64,000 bases of DNA from an uncultured Paraprevotella sp. (GTDB lineage: Bacteria; Bacteroidota; Bacteroidia; Bacteroidales; Bacteroidaceae): contig CALUKY010000008.1 of assembly GCA_944321345.1 (NCBI GenBank), forward strand, positions 29,889 to 93,888. The letters are read 5' to 3'. Below, piece after piece: positions 44,936 to 53,281 of this stretch; the first letter of the stretch is position 1; the number at the start of each line of letters is the position of its first letter. Below the pieces are notes generated by a model. The model made no database searches. It saw only the letters and a program-made list of their open reading frames with translations, and was not told the DNA's origin. A program made the translations under genes and the position numbers.

Positions 44936-45031
44936 TTACGGATGCCGAACGTGCGGAAGGGTTACCCGCTTCCACAATTCGCCTCCCCATTTCTCGCTGT
45001 AGGAATTGTAATATTCCAACAAGCATGATCG
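44936..45031 (-). pseudogene. Scrap of a second DUF4488-like gene (C-terminus only)
   Basis: Read on the minus strand this stretch encodes LLEYYNSYSEKWGGELWKRVT and then a short tail to TAA at 44938-44936. It parallels the C-terminus of the intact neighbour (LEYYNSDIKQWIPEIWVRVT) at both protein and DNA level; both contain AATTGTAATATTCC-type sequence. No start or N-terminal part precedes it, only the neighbour's stop codon. It is therefore the 3' remnant of a tandem paralogue left by deletion or recombination. The six-residue stretch after WKRVT is unique. Confidence 0.65.
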
Positions 45032-45039
45032 GATCTTTT

Positions 45040-45501
45040 CTACTGTTTTCTACCTTTCAATGCAAACGGAGTAACCCGTACCCAAATCTCCGGAATCCAT
45101 TGCTTGATATCAGAATTATAATATTCCAGACGCATGATATTGTCATCTTGAATGGAATATCGGATTTCAGAAGTAGAATGTCCACTATTCATTGATTCTG
45201 AAAAAGCATGAAACTCCAGTTTCTCAGTAATCTCCCCAGGTGTGCGTCCTTCATAGGTACCGTAAGCTGTAATGCCACAAACTCCTTGTCCTTGATTGAT
45301 CATCAACAGAAAGGTTCTGTCTACATTGTAAATCTTAAACGTTTTGGAAGGCACCATAACCGTCTTTGTGGAATCTTTTTGTTTAGGAACCAACTGATTC
45401 CAGATACCGACCAAACCTTTGGAGTTGTACAATGCTTCCTGCGCACAGACTTGTCCGACAAAACAAAGCAGACAGACTAAAGAAAACAACTTTTTTTTCA
45501 T
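45040..45501 (-). CDS. Secreted DUF4488-like protein
   Basis: A 153-residue protein with a signal peptide (MKKKLFSLVCLLCFVGQVCAQ). The mature part is lipocalin-like in pattern: GLVGIWNQLVPKQ near the start, the TFKIYNVDRTFLL strand pair and the final LEYYNSDIKQWIPEIWVRV. This resembles the small Bacteroides DUF4488 family (name from memory), function unknown. A strong hairpin precedes it at 45551-45586. Its 3' neighbour contains the remains of a paralogue. Confidence 0.6.
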   Translation of the reverse strand: MKKKLFSLVCLLCFVGQVCAQEALYNSKGLVGIWNQLVPKQKDSTKTVMVPSKTFKIYNVDRTFLLMINQGQGVCGITAYGTYEGRTPGEITEKLEFHAFSESMNSGHSTSEIRYSIQDDNIMRLEYYNSDIKQWIPEIWVRVTPFALKGRKQ

Positions 45502-45550
45502 GGTTGATAGATTTTAAACAGAGTTGAAAAATATTCAAAGATCTCATTTG

Positions 45551-45586
45551 ATAAACTGCCGAAACCACTTGGGTTTGGCAGTTTAT
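45551..45586. terminator. Strong hairpin between MFS and DUF4488-like genes
   Basis: ATAAACTGCC-G-AAACC pairs with GGTTT-GGCAGTTTAT (15 pairs, one bulge, 5-base loop). On the minus strand it lies about 90 bases after the MFS stop and 50 before the next ATG. The T-run is weak, so it may be either a terminator of the MFS gene or a leader structure; a TATTTTTG box at 45600-45607 on the minus strand precedes it. Confidence 0.5.
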
Positions 45587-45672
45587 TAACGGACTATTGC
45601 AAAAATAAAAAACTATTTTATTATCAAAGAAAATTTCTCACACTTTTTTCGCAAAAGTATACTTAAGTATAT

Positions 45673-46827
45673 CTATGAGCTCACTTCATACCGTCCCTGA
45701 TAACATTTATAGAAGATGACAGTCAGAATAAAGCCGACCAACGCAAAGGGAACTCCCATCAATGCCGCATACTGCACTCCACCTGCTACAGCAAGCCCAC
45801 CAGCATATGCCCCTATCGCATTACCCAGATTGAACGCCATCTGTATGCTGGCTCCTCCCAACATCTCGCCGCCCGGAGCCACACGGATGATCAACAGCTG
45901 CTCCGGACTGGACACAGCAAAAAGTCCGGCCGTGCAGAGAAACATCAGCGCCGCCGAAATCCAAGGGTTGGGAGACAGGAAAAAGATACCGATCAAAACC
46001 AGACAGATGCCACCCTGCGACACCATTAAAACGCGACCGGGCGTATAACGGTCGGACATACGGCCACTGACCAGATTGCCCACAACCATACCAAATCCGG
46101 CCAGAACCATCAGTGCGGTGATACTGTTTTCCGAAAAACCAGAAACCTGAGTCAGCAGAGGACTGATATAACTGTACCAGCAGAACACACCGCCATTACC
46201 CAAAGCCGTAGCCCCCAAAATCAGCCAGGGAGCCGGGCGACGGAGGAAGCGGAACTGCCCCTTGAAACCATTGTCCTGCAAGCCTTCAACCGCCGGAACC
46301 CATCGCCAGATGTAATAAAACACGATGATTCCCCAAATGCCTACAAACAGGAACGTGGTGCGCCAGGATACAAGATGACTCAACGAAGTGCCCAAAGGAA
46401 CACCAAACAGGTTGGCCACAGTCATTCCCGCAATCATGATGGAAACGGCTTCCGAACTCTTACCTTTGTCCGCCAGTTTGGAGGCCACTATGGAAGCCAC
46501 TCCGAAATAAGCGCCATGAGGCAGACCGGAAACGAAACGCCCGATCATCATCACCCAATAATTGGGAGCAAAAGAGGTACACAGATTTCCCACAACAATC
46601 AGCGAAACAAGGGCCATAAGCAAATGCTTCAGCGATTTCTTCCGGGCGAGAATCAGGACCGGAGCACCGAAACAGACACCTAGCGCATAGGCCGATATCA
46701 GATGGCCGGCCTCTGAGATACTGATTCCGAATTCGGAAGCTACATAAGGCAATATACCCATCATGGTAAACTCAGCCATTCCGAGAGCCAGAGTACCGAA
46801 TGCCAATGCAATAAGACTTTTCTTCAT
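45673..46827 (-). CDS. AraJ-like MFS exporter
   Basis: The ATG at 46827 gives 384 residues beginning MKKSLIALAFGTLALGMAEF, the start typical of this DHA1 subgroup of sugar and drug efflux proteins; upstream in-frame residues are not family-like. Twelve membrane segments are expected, with the GRFVSGLPHGAYFGV and GRMSDRYTPGRVL segments visible. Resembles AraJ-type arabinose/drug efflux pumps. Substrate unknown; monocistronic. Confidence 0.8.
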   Translation of the reverse strand: MKKSLIALAFGTLALGMAEFTMMGILPYVASEFGISISEAGHLISAYALGVCFGAPVLILARKKSLKHLLMALVSLIVVGNLCTSFAPNYWVMMIGRFVSGLPHGAYFGVASIVASKLADKGKSSEAVSIMIAGMTVANLFGVPLGTSLSHLVSWRTTFLFVGIWGIIVFYYIWRWVPAVEGLQDNGFKGQFRFLRRPAPWLILGATALGNGGVFCWYSYISPLLTQVSGFSENSITALMVLAGFGMVVGNLVSGRMSDRYTPGRVLMVSQGGICLVLIGIFFLSPNPWISAALMFLCTAGLFAVSSPEQLLIIRVAPGGEMLGGASIQMAFNLGNAIGAYAGGLAVAGGVQYAALMGVPFALVGFILTVIFYKCYQGRYEVSS

Positions 46828-46881
46828 AATTCTATACCTGAAAACAATACCTTTTGAAAAACACTTTTTTAAAAAACGATG

Positions 46882-46889
46882 CAAAATTA
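46882..46889 (-). promoter_or_regulatory. Probable -7 element of the AraJ-like gene
   Basis: TAATTTTG on the minus strand, 54 bases before the ATG. The -33 box is not convincing. Confidence 0.35.
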
Positions 46890-47004
46890 CAAAGAAAAAA
46901 CGCAAAAGGTACACCTGTAAATACGATTTCTCGGAAAAAGAATCTTTCCCTCCTGCCTCATTTTTACGATAAGGTCTGCGCAAAATCGTCAGCATCAAAA
47001 CAAA

Positions 47005-47046
47005 AAAATCGTCCTGATGATTTTTGAAAAACATCAGAACGATTTT
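47005..47046. terminator. Terminator downstream of the HD-domain gene
   Basis: AAAATCGTCCTGATG pairs with CATCAGAACGATTTT with one mismatch around a 12-base A/T loop, T-rich on the minus strand side. Confidence 0.7.
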
Positions 47047-47068
47047 ATCAGCGCATAATTCGTTTGAA

Positions 47069-47716
47069 TCACAAGATGTTACCGGCCGGACATGCAGACT
47101 CGGTTTCCTCCGTAAAAATCCTCTCAAAAATCTCATGCAGCCGCTCTTCATCTTTCAGAATCCCACGGATGTCCTGCAATCTCGCCGCATTGTCCGACTG
47201 CGGAATCCAAAGTTTCAGATAGCCGCCTTCGCCGTATTTCGTGATCAGATGATCCCGAAAACGGAGAAAATGCTCTTCCAGACTCATTTCGGGATAATGC
47301 GAAAGTCCGTACTGCACCGTACGCCGGAAAGTAGTTTCGGCATCGATAACCCGATCGGCCTCAGAAACAATCTTGCCGTAAATACTGCGTGGCTCGTGCC
47401 TGTTCGAAGCCCGATGATCCTCCACGGCCTCTTTCATCAGTCGGATTTCCTCCTCGGAAAACCAGTAGCGCAGCTTCCGGTCGGCCTGCAGCAAACAGCC
47501 CGAAACCAGATGATGACGCTCCCGCCCTTCCACCAGTCCCACATCGTGATAGGCGGCAATGACATAAACCATGTCGGGATTCACCTCATAATACTGTGCC
47601 AGACGAAGACTCTCCTGAATCACCCGTTCCACATGATCGTTCTGATGTGCCTTGTCGAAAGAGGTGTATCGGGGCAAGATTTCCGATTCGATATAATCAA
47701 CACATTCCTGATTCAT
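47069..47716 (-). CDS. HD-domain phosphohydrolase
   Basis: A 215-residue cytoplasmic HD-fold protein. Metal ligands are H28 (NDHVERV), H57-D58 (AAYHDVG), the EDHR motif and the later SEADRV aspartate. HD proteins hydrolyse nucleotides or nucleotide second messengers; the particular substrate is unknown. It is 12 bases downstream of the secreted phosphoesterase gene and shares its strand and probably its mRNA. Confidence 0.8.
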   Translation of the reverse strand: MNQECVDYIESEILPRYTSFDKAHQNDHVERVIQESLRLAQYYEVNPDMVYVIAAYHDVGLVEGRERHHLVSGCLLQADRKLRYWFSEEEIRLMKEAVEDHRASNRHEPRSIYGKIVSEADRVIDAETTFRRTVQYGLSHYPEMSLEEHFLRFRDHLITKYGEGGYLKLWIPQSDNAARLQDIRGILKDEERLHEIFERIFTEETESACPAGNIL

Positions 47717-47728
47717 ATTCTTTTCTCT

Positions 47729-48709
47729 TTATTTCTTCAAAAATGAATTAGGACAAGTCAGTTCATTGATTTTCTCGCCGGTTTGCAAACGGATCCAGGT
47801 CTTGAATGAGGCATCGTTTTCAGACAACTCAATGACTCTTGCTCCACAAGACAGATTGTTGTACACGGTGTTTCCACCGGAATAACGCCCGTAGGCCAAC
47901 AACACTTTGTTCCAATAAACGGCATAATCGTTGTCGTGATCGTGCCCCACAAAGACACCGCGCGCATCACCCCGTTCTTTCATCATGGCAAACAAACCGG
48001 AATTCAAAGCGGGTGCACAGACTTTTTCGGTCCGGCTTCCAACCAAAGGAACAAACTCGGTAGATGCGGCAACGGCATATTCCGGCAACGGTATATGGAA
48101 AAAGAAATAGGAAGGAACCGCAGCTCCGCCGTTTTGTTCCTGATACTGGCGGCTCATGCGGGCATACCAGGCAATCTGATCCTGCTTGATATAGTCATAT
48201 CCCTTTATGTCCTTTATCTGAGAATAAGAATGAGAGTCTATGCAATAAATCACCGCTGCCGGTGTCTTGCCGTCCTGACGATAGACCGGAAGAGTATAGT
48301 TGCTCGTTCCGGAAAGTCCTTTTTCGGTTGTCGTAAGATTCATCGGATAGCCCCGGGCTATTTCCAGCAGCTCCTGACGGGACATCCCCTGCTCATCGTC
48401 ATGATTACCGAAAGTAATGGCAAAAGGTGTCTTATAGGCAGACAACTTGTCCAGCACCGTGCGGAAACTTTTATCGGCCGGTTTGCCGTAGATGACATCC
48501 CCCGTCAGAATCACCAGATCCGGTTTTTCGGTCTGCATCACCTGATCGATGCAGTCCAGGGCTACGGCCGCCCGCTTATCCTGATAGATATAATGCAAAT
48601 CCGTAAACTGCACGATTTTAAAGTTTCTCTGACTGTTGAATGTCAACGGTTGTGCCCCAAGAACAGAAACACAGATACAGGCCACAACCCAAAATAAAAA
48701 TCTTTTCAT
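47729..48709 (-). CDS. Secreted calcineurin-like metallophosphoesterase
   Basis: A 326-residue protein with a signal peptide (MKRFLFWVVACICVSVLGAQ). The dimetal site motifs are in order: TDLHY (D37, H39), TGDVIYG, GNHDDEQG, FHIPLPEY and GHDHDND. This fits periplasmic phosphatases of the PhoD/PurpleAP-like or ICC-type class; a GH35/GH95 context is on the other side, so it is not obviously tied to carbohydrate use. The -7-like TATATTTG on the minus strand (48762-48769) lies 53 bases upstream. Confidence 0.8.
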   Translation of the reverse strand: MKRFLFWVVACICVSVLGAQPLTFNSQRNFKIVQFTDLHYIYQDKRAAVALDCIDQVMQTEKPDLVILTGDVIYGKPADKSFRTVLDKLSAYKTPFAITFGNHDDEQGMSRQELLEIARGYPMNLTTTEKGLSGTSNYTLPVYRQDGKTPAAVIYCIDSHSYSQIKDIKGYDYIKQDQIAWYARMSRQYQEQNGGAAVPSYFFFHIPLPEYAVAASTEFVPLVGSRTEKVCAPALNSGLFAMMKERGDARGVFVGHDHDNDYAVYWNKVLLAYGRYSGGNTVYNNLSCGARVIELSENDASFKTWIRLQTGEKINELTCPNSFLKK

Positions 48710-48761
48710 TGTATTTTCTTTTATGGTTACATCTTCAGTTCATCAGTTAGAACCTGTCCTA

Positions 48762-48769
48762 CAAATATA
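48762..48769 (-). promoter_or_regulatory. Possible -7 element of the phosphoesterase gene
   Basis: TATATTTG fits TAnnTTTG on the minus strand, 53 bases before the start codon. No good -33 box. Confidence 0.35.
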
Positions 48770-48903
48770 GAAAGCTTTTCAAGAAAAAAACGATAATTCG
48801 CGAACATAGCATTTCGGATGATAACTATTTTTAGTAAATAAGCACACTGCAACTTAAGATTTTCTAATAAAAATCCCAAATTCTTTATTTTCTATAACAA
48901 ACC

Positions 48904-48946
48904 TTTGTGCTCATTGATAAAGCTATTAAATTTGTTTGTAACAAAT
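48904..48946 (+). promoter_or_regulatory. Promoter with overlapping palindrome upstream of the GH35 relic and GH95 gene
   Basis: TTTG (48904-48907), 19-base spacer and TAAATTTG (48927-48934) form a strong promoter. A perfect palindrome ATTTGTT-TGT-AACAAAT (48930-48946) covers the end of the -7 box and the expected start site, the place where a repressor would bind. The start near 48941 leaves a leader of about 225 bases before the GH95 ATG. Confidence 0.6.
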
Positions 48947-49000
48947 CTAATACAAATATACCCTTAAACGAACATCACATGAATCTGGAAAATATCTAAA

Positions 49001-49156
49001 ACGACCTTTGTCTCCACGACCTTTGAATTGGGAAATCGTACATTTCTTCTGAACGGCAAACCATTTATTATCCGGGCCGCAGAAGTTTTCGACTTACCCG
49101 ACCCTTATCAAAGATTAGCGGATCCACCTGAGAATACAACCCTTTCAAATGAATAA
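49001..49156 (+). pseudogene. N-terminal relic of a GH35 beta-galactosidase
   Basis: This frame carries TTFELGNRTFLLNGKPFI and then IRAAE, which matches the first strands and the AAE segment at the N-terminus of Bacteroides family 35 beta-galactosidases (pattern F-G-x3-FLLNGxPFxxxAAE). After that similarity fades (VFDLPDPYQRLADPP), and the frame stops at TAA 49154-49156, after about 51 codons instead of about 780. A short ATG-started frame at 48979 is out of phase. The relic lies in the leader of the GH95 gene and presumably is what remains after a deletion. Confidence 0.65.
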
Positions 49157-49168
49157 AAAATAACCGTC

Positions 49169-51631
49169 ATGAGAAATAAGAAATTTTTCCTCTGGTCACT
49201 GTCTGTTCTGATGCAGGCATCAGGATATGCCCAGCACGCCCCCATGAACGTCTTTTTCGATATTCCCATAGCTTCCGGCAAACAGCCGGCTTGGGGCGAC
49301 AATCCCGGAGCAGCCACTGGCAGCGGACACGGCAACCTGGACCCGGAATGGGAACAGAAGACGCTGCCCATCGGCAACGGAAGCATCGGAGCCAATATCT
49401 TCGGTTCCGTAGCTACCGAGCTCATCACTTTTAACGAAAAGAGCCTCTGGCGCGGTGGTCCGAACACCGCCAAGGGCGCTGATTATTACTGGAACGTAAA
49501 CAAGAAATCGGCGCACGTGCTGAAGGAGATCCGTCAGGCTTTTCTGGATAAGGACCAGGACAAGGTAACCCGGCTCACTCAGGACAACTTCAACAGCGAA
49601 GTTCCTTATGAGGCGGATGCCGAGGATCCTTTCCGTTTCGGCAGTTTCACATCGGCAGGAACCTTCGACATCGAAACCGGCATCGAGGAACAAAATATCG
49701 AAGGATATTCCCGTTCGCTTTCTTTGGATTCGGCCCTTGTCAATGTATGCTTCGCCCAAAACGGCGTGCAGTACAAACGGCAGTATTTCACCTCTTTCCC
49801 CGATCAGGTGATGGTCATCCGTTATTCCGCCTCCGAAAAAGGGAAACAGAATCTGGTGTTCAAATACACTCCGAACCCGCTTTCCAAAGGGGAATACAAG
49901 AGAAGCAAGTCCGGCAGTTTCTGCTACTCGGCCCATCTGAACAATAACGACATGCATTATGTGGTCCGTGCACAGGCCATTGCCCAAGGCGGAAAGAGCT
50001 GGACGGACCAGGAAGGACGCATTCATGTGGAACAGGCGGATGAAGTCATCTTCCTGATCTCGGCCGATACGGACTACAAGATGAATTTCAATCCGGATTT
50101 CAAGAATCCGAAAACATACGTGGGCATAAAACCGCTGGAAACCACCCGTAACTGGATGGACAAGGCATCGGAAAAGAGTTTCGATGATTTGCTGCAACGC
50201 CACTATCAGGACTATGCCGGACTGTTCCAGCGCACGGTGTTCGAAGTTAATCCTTCCTTCAACACCGAAGTACGCAAACTGTCCACACCGGAACGGATTG
50301 CCCGCTACCGTACCGGCGCTCCCGACTATGAACTGGAGAGCCTGTACTACCAGTTCGGCAGATATCTGCTCATCTCCAGCTCCCGTCCGGGCGACCTGCC
50401 GGCCAATCTGCAAGGCATCTGGCACAACAATATCGACGGCCCATGGCGTGTGGATTACCACAACAACATCAATGTGCAGATGAACTACTGGCCGGCCTGC
50501 CCGACCAATCTGGCTGAATGCGAATGGCCGCTGATTGACTTTATCCGCACTTTGGTCAAACCGGGAGAGCACACCGCACAGGCTTATTTCGGAGCCCGTG
50601 GATGGACGGCTTCCATCTCATCCAACATCTTCGGTTTCACCACCCCGTTGCGCGACAAGGATATGTCGTGGAACTTCTCGCCGGTAGCCGGTCCGTGGCT
50701 GGCCACTCATGTGTGGGATTACTACGACTATACACGCGACCTGGACTTCCTGAAGAACATCGGTTATGACCTGATCAAGGGAGGAGCCGAATTTGCCACG
50801 GATTATCTGTGGAAAAAACCGGACGGTACTTATACCGCTGCCCCATCCACCTCGCCGGAACACGGACCGATTGACGAAGGAGCGACCTTCTCGCATGCGG
50901 TTATCCGGGAGATTCTGACGGATGCTATCGAAGCCAGCAAGGTGCTTCAGACGGATGAAGAGGAACGGAAGGAATGGGAAACGGTTCTGCAAAAACTCAA
51001 ACCGTACCAGATCGGAAGATACGGACAGCTGATGGAATGGTCACAGGACATTGACGACCCGCGCGACGAGCACCGCCACGTGAACCATCTGTTCGGATTG
51101 CATCCGGGACATACCATCTCGCCCGTGACAACACCGGAACTGGCACGTGCTTCACGTGTCGTACTGGAACATCGTGGCGACGGTGCTACCGGCTGGAGTA
51201 TGGGCTGGAAACTGAACCAATGGGCCCGTCTGCACGACGGAAACCGTTCCTACAAGCTCTATGGCAATCTGCTGAAAAACGGTACGAACGCCAACCTGTG
51301 GGACAGTCACCCTCCATTCCAGATTGACGGCAACTTTGGTGGAACAGCCGGTGTTACGGAAATGCTGCTGCAAAGTCACATGGGCTTTATCCATCTGCTC
51401 CCTGCCCTGCCGGACGTGTGGCACGAAGGCAAGCTCACCGGAGTCTGTGCCCGCGGTAATTTCGTGGTCGACCTGTATTGGAAGGATAACAATCTGACCC
51501 GTGCCGTGATTCATTCCCGTTCGGGCGGTCCTTGCTCCGTGCATTACAAAGGGCAGCGGCTTACTTTCGATACCCAACGCGACCAGCAATACACATTGAG
51601 TTATCAGAACGGGAAATTAGCCGTAGAATAG
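49169..51631 (+). CDS. Glycoside hydrolase family 95 (alpha-L-fucosidase or alpha-L-galactosidase)
   Basis: An 820-residue secreted enzyme with a signal peptide (about 1-21). Family 95 features: N-terminal WEQKTLPIGNGSIGANIFG, FNEKSLWRGGP, the catalytic-barrel YHNNINVQMNYWP segment with paired asparagines, SPEHGP (general-acid glutamate region) and WDSHPPFQIDGNFGG with the aspartate. It should invert glycosidic bonds of fucosylated host or plant glycans. There is no SusC/SusD pair in the window. Monocistronic, with its own terminator; the leader contains a GH35 relic. Confidence 0.9.
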   Translation: MRNKKFFLWSLSVLMQASGYAQHAPMNVFFDIPIASGKQPAWGDNPGAATGSGHGNLDPEWEQKTLPIGNGSIGANIFGSVATELITFNEKSLWRGGPNTAKGADYYWNVNKKSAHVLKEIRQAFLDKDQDKVTRLTQDNFNSEVPYEADAEDPFRFGSFTSAGTFDIETGIEEQNIEGYSRSLSLDSALVNVCFAQNGVQYKRQYFTSFPDQVMVIRYSASEKGKQNLVFKYTPNPLSKGEYKRSKSGSFCYSAHLNNNDMHYVVRAQAIAQGGKSWTDQEGRIHVEQADEVIFLISADTDYKMNFNPDFKNPKTYVGIKPLETTRNWMDKASEKSFDDLLQRHYQDYAGLFQRTVFEVNPSFNTEVRKLSTPERIARYRTGAPDYELESLYYQFGRYLLISSSRPGDLPANLQGIWHNNIDGPWRVDYHNNINVQMNYWPACPTNLAECEWPLIDFIRTLVKPGEHTAQAYFGARGWTASISSNIFGFTTPLRDKDMSWNFSPVAGPWLATHVWDYYDYTRDLDFLKNIGYDLIKGGAEFATDYLWKKPDGTYTAAPSTSPEHGPIDEGATFSHAVIREILTDAIEASKVLQTDEEERKEWETVLQKLKPYQIGRYGQLMEWSQDIDDPRDEHRHVNHLFGLHPGHTISPVTTPELARASRVVLEHRGDGATGWSMGWKLNQWARLHDGNRSYKLYGNLLKNGTNANLWDSHPPFQIDGNFGGTAGVTEMLLQSHMGFIHLLPALPDVWHEGKLTGVCARGNFVVDLYWKDNNLTRAVIHSRSGGPCSVHYKGQRLTFDTQRDQQYTLSYQNGKLAVE

Positions 51632-51657
51632 GCTTCAAAAATCATCCCGATAAAATT

Positions 51658-51712
51658 AAAAAATCCTTTCGAAGAGTGATATTACGAATACCATTCATCG
51701 AAAGGATTTTTT
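51658..51712. terminator. Terminator after the GH95 gene
   Basis: AAAAATCCTTTCGA pairs with TCGAAAGGATTTTT around a 25-base loop, T-run on the plus strand. Confidence 0.75.
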
Positions 51713-51759
51713 ATGATTGTCTTTTTATATGAAATCTATAATCATGATCCGCGCAAGGT

Positions 51760-52770
51760 TCACTTACCACGGATGATGGCATCAATGCTTTGCAGTTCTT
51801 CTTCATCAAAAGTGGTCTGCTGCAAGGCCTTCAGGTTATCGGCCAACTGTTCCACCGAACTGGCACCCACAATCACCGAAGTGACTTTTTCGTCGCGAAG
51901 CAACCAGGCCAATGCCATCTCAGCCAGTGTCTGTCCGCGACGGGCCGCCAGATCATTCAGATGCAACACTTTGGTGAGCAATTCCTCCGTAAGCGTTTCC
52001 TTTTTCAGGAAACCGCCACGCGCCACACGCGAATCCTTGGGAATACCCGCCAGATAACGGTCGGTCAGTACCCCCTGCGCCAAAGGCGAGAAAGCGATGA
52101 AACCGGTCCCATGATCCACAGCATCCTGAATGATCGATTCCTCTTCGGGAGCACGGTTCAGCAGATTGTAACGTCCCTGATACAGCAAACAGGGCACCTT
52201 CTCGGCTTTCAGATAGCGGTAAGCCTCCAATGCCTTCTCGCGAGGATATTTGGAAATGCCCACATACAGCGCTTTGCCCTGATGTACCATATCGGCCAGT
52301 GCCTGCATGGTTTCCTCCAGCGGTGTTTCCGGGTCATAGCGATGGGAATAGAACACATCCACATAGTCCAGCTTCATCCTCTTCAGACTCTGGTTCAGAC
52401 TGGCAAATAGATGTTTGCGCGATCCCCACGTGCCGTAAGGTCCCGGCCACATATCGTGTCCGGCCTTGGTGGAGATAAACAACTCATCACGATAAGGACG
52501 CAAGGAGCTTTGCATCACCAGTCCGAAGGTCTCTTCAGCCGATCCGAACGAAGGACCGTAATTATTGGCCAGATCAATATGGGTGATTCCCTGATCAAAG
52601 GCAAAATGCAACTTGCGGCGACTGTTGGCCAGCGTGTCTACATCGCCGAAATTATGCCACAGGCCCAAGGAGATTTCGGGCAACAGCACTCCGCTCCATC
52701 CGCAACGACGGTAATTCATGCCACTCTCATAACGGCTTTCCGAGGCCGCATAAACCGGTTCTGTCATCAT
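51760..52770 (-). CDS. Aldo/keto reductase (YghZ/GapR-like)
   Basis: A 336-residue NADPH-dependent TIM-barrel reductase. The catalytic tetrad is visible: aspartate in HIDLANNYGPSFG, its tyrosine, the lysine in STKAGHDMWPGPYG and histidine in YSHRYDP. The GPxxGSAEExxG and WPGPYG patterns are specific for the YghZ class, which reduces L-glyceraldehyde 3-phosphate and detoxifies methylglyoxal. It lies 25 bases downstream of ybaK in a minus-strand series from uvrA. Confidence 0.85.
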   Translation of the reverse strand: MMTEPVYAASESRYESGMNYRRCGWSGVLLPEISLGLWHNFGDVDTLANSRRKLHFAFDQGITHIDLANNYGPSFGSAEETFGLVMQSSLRPYRDELFISTKAGHDMWPGPYGTWGSRKHLFASLNQSLKRMKLDYVDVFYSHRYDPETPLEETMQALADMVHQGKALYVGISKYPREKALEAYRYLKAEKVPCLLYQGRYNLLNRAPEEESIIQDAVDHGTGFIAFSPLAQGVLTDRYLAGIPKDSRVARGGFLKKETLTEELLTKVLHLNDLAARRGQTLAEMALAWLLRDEKVTSVIVGASSVEQLADNLKALQQTTFDEEELQSIDAIIRGK

Positions 52771-52795
52771 ATTCTGTTTCTATATTATTATCCTT

Positions 52796-53281
52796 TTAAT
52801 CGGTCAGTTCCGCATACTCGGCACGTGCCTCACGCAGCAGGTCGGCCGGATTGAGCTTAATCTGCAAACCGCGCTGGCCTGCGCTGATGTAAATATAAGG
52901 ATACTGCTCGGCCGTGTGATGTATGTAAGTAGGAAAATGTTTCTTCATTCCGATGGGCGAACAGCCGCCACGGATATATCCCGTTACGGGCAACAGTTCT
53001 TTCATCGGGAGCAGTTCGCATTTTTTGTTTCCGCTCACCTTGGCGGCACGCTTCAGGTCAATCTCATGATCGCCGGGCAGTACGCACACAAAATAGCCGC
53101 TTTTCTCTCCGTGGAGCACAATGGTCTTGAACACCTGTTCCACATTCTCGCCCAGACTGGCCGCTACATGCACGGCACTCAAGTCCGACTCGTCCACCTC
53201 GTAAGGAATCAGTTCATAACTCACTTTGGCCTTGTCCAGCAGACGGGCCACATTGGTCTTGTTAATCTTTTCTTTTGCCAT
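52796..53281 (-). CDS. ybaK: Cys-tRNA(Pro) deacylase YbaK
   Basis: Hydrolyses mischarged Cys-tRNA(Pro). The 161 residues have the YbaK/EbsC fold with the active-site lysine in TIVLHGEKSGYFVC-like context (VFKTIVLHG), GGCSPIGMKK and the ISAGQRGLQIKL segment. It begins 20 bases inside uvrA, implying translation coupling. Length is typical (about 160). Confidence 0.9.
   Translation of the reverse strand: MAKEKINKTNVARLLDKAKVSYELIPYEVDESDLSAVHVAASLGENVEQVFKTIVLHGEKSGYFVCVLPGDHEIDLKRAAKVSGNKKCELLPMKELLPVTGYIRGGCSPIGMKKHFPTYIHHTAEQYPYIYISAGQRGLQIKLNPADLLREARAEYAELTD

Noticed and set aside
45551-45586. Hairpin considered as a riboswitch
   Set aside because: Simple stem-loop without further conserved elements; terminator or leader hairpin is simpler.
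46828-47151. Extension of the AraJ-like protein by 108 residues
   Set aside because: The sequence is A/T-rich intergenic DNA with the HD gene terminator inside it.
49220-50572. A 450-codon antisense frame in the GH95 gene
   Set aside because: Opposite strand of a well-supported enzyme; low-complexity composition without motifs.
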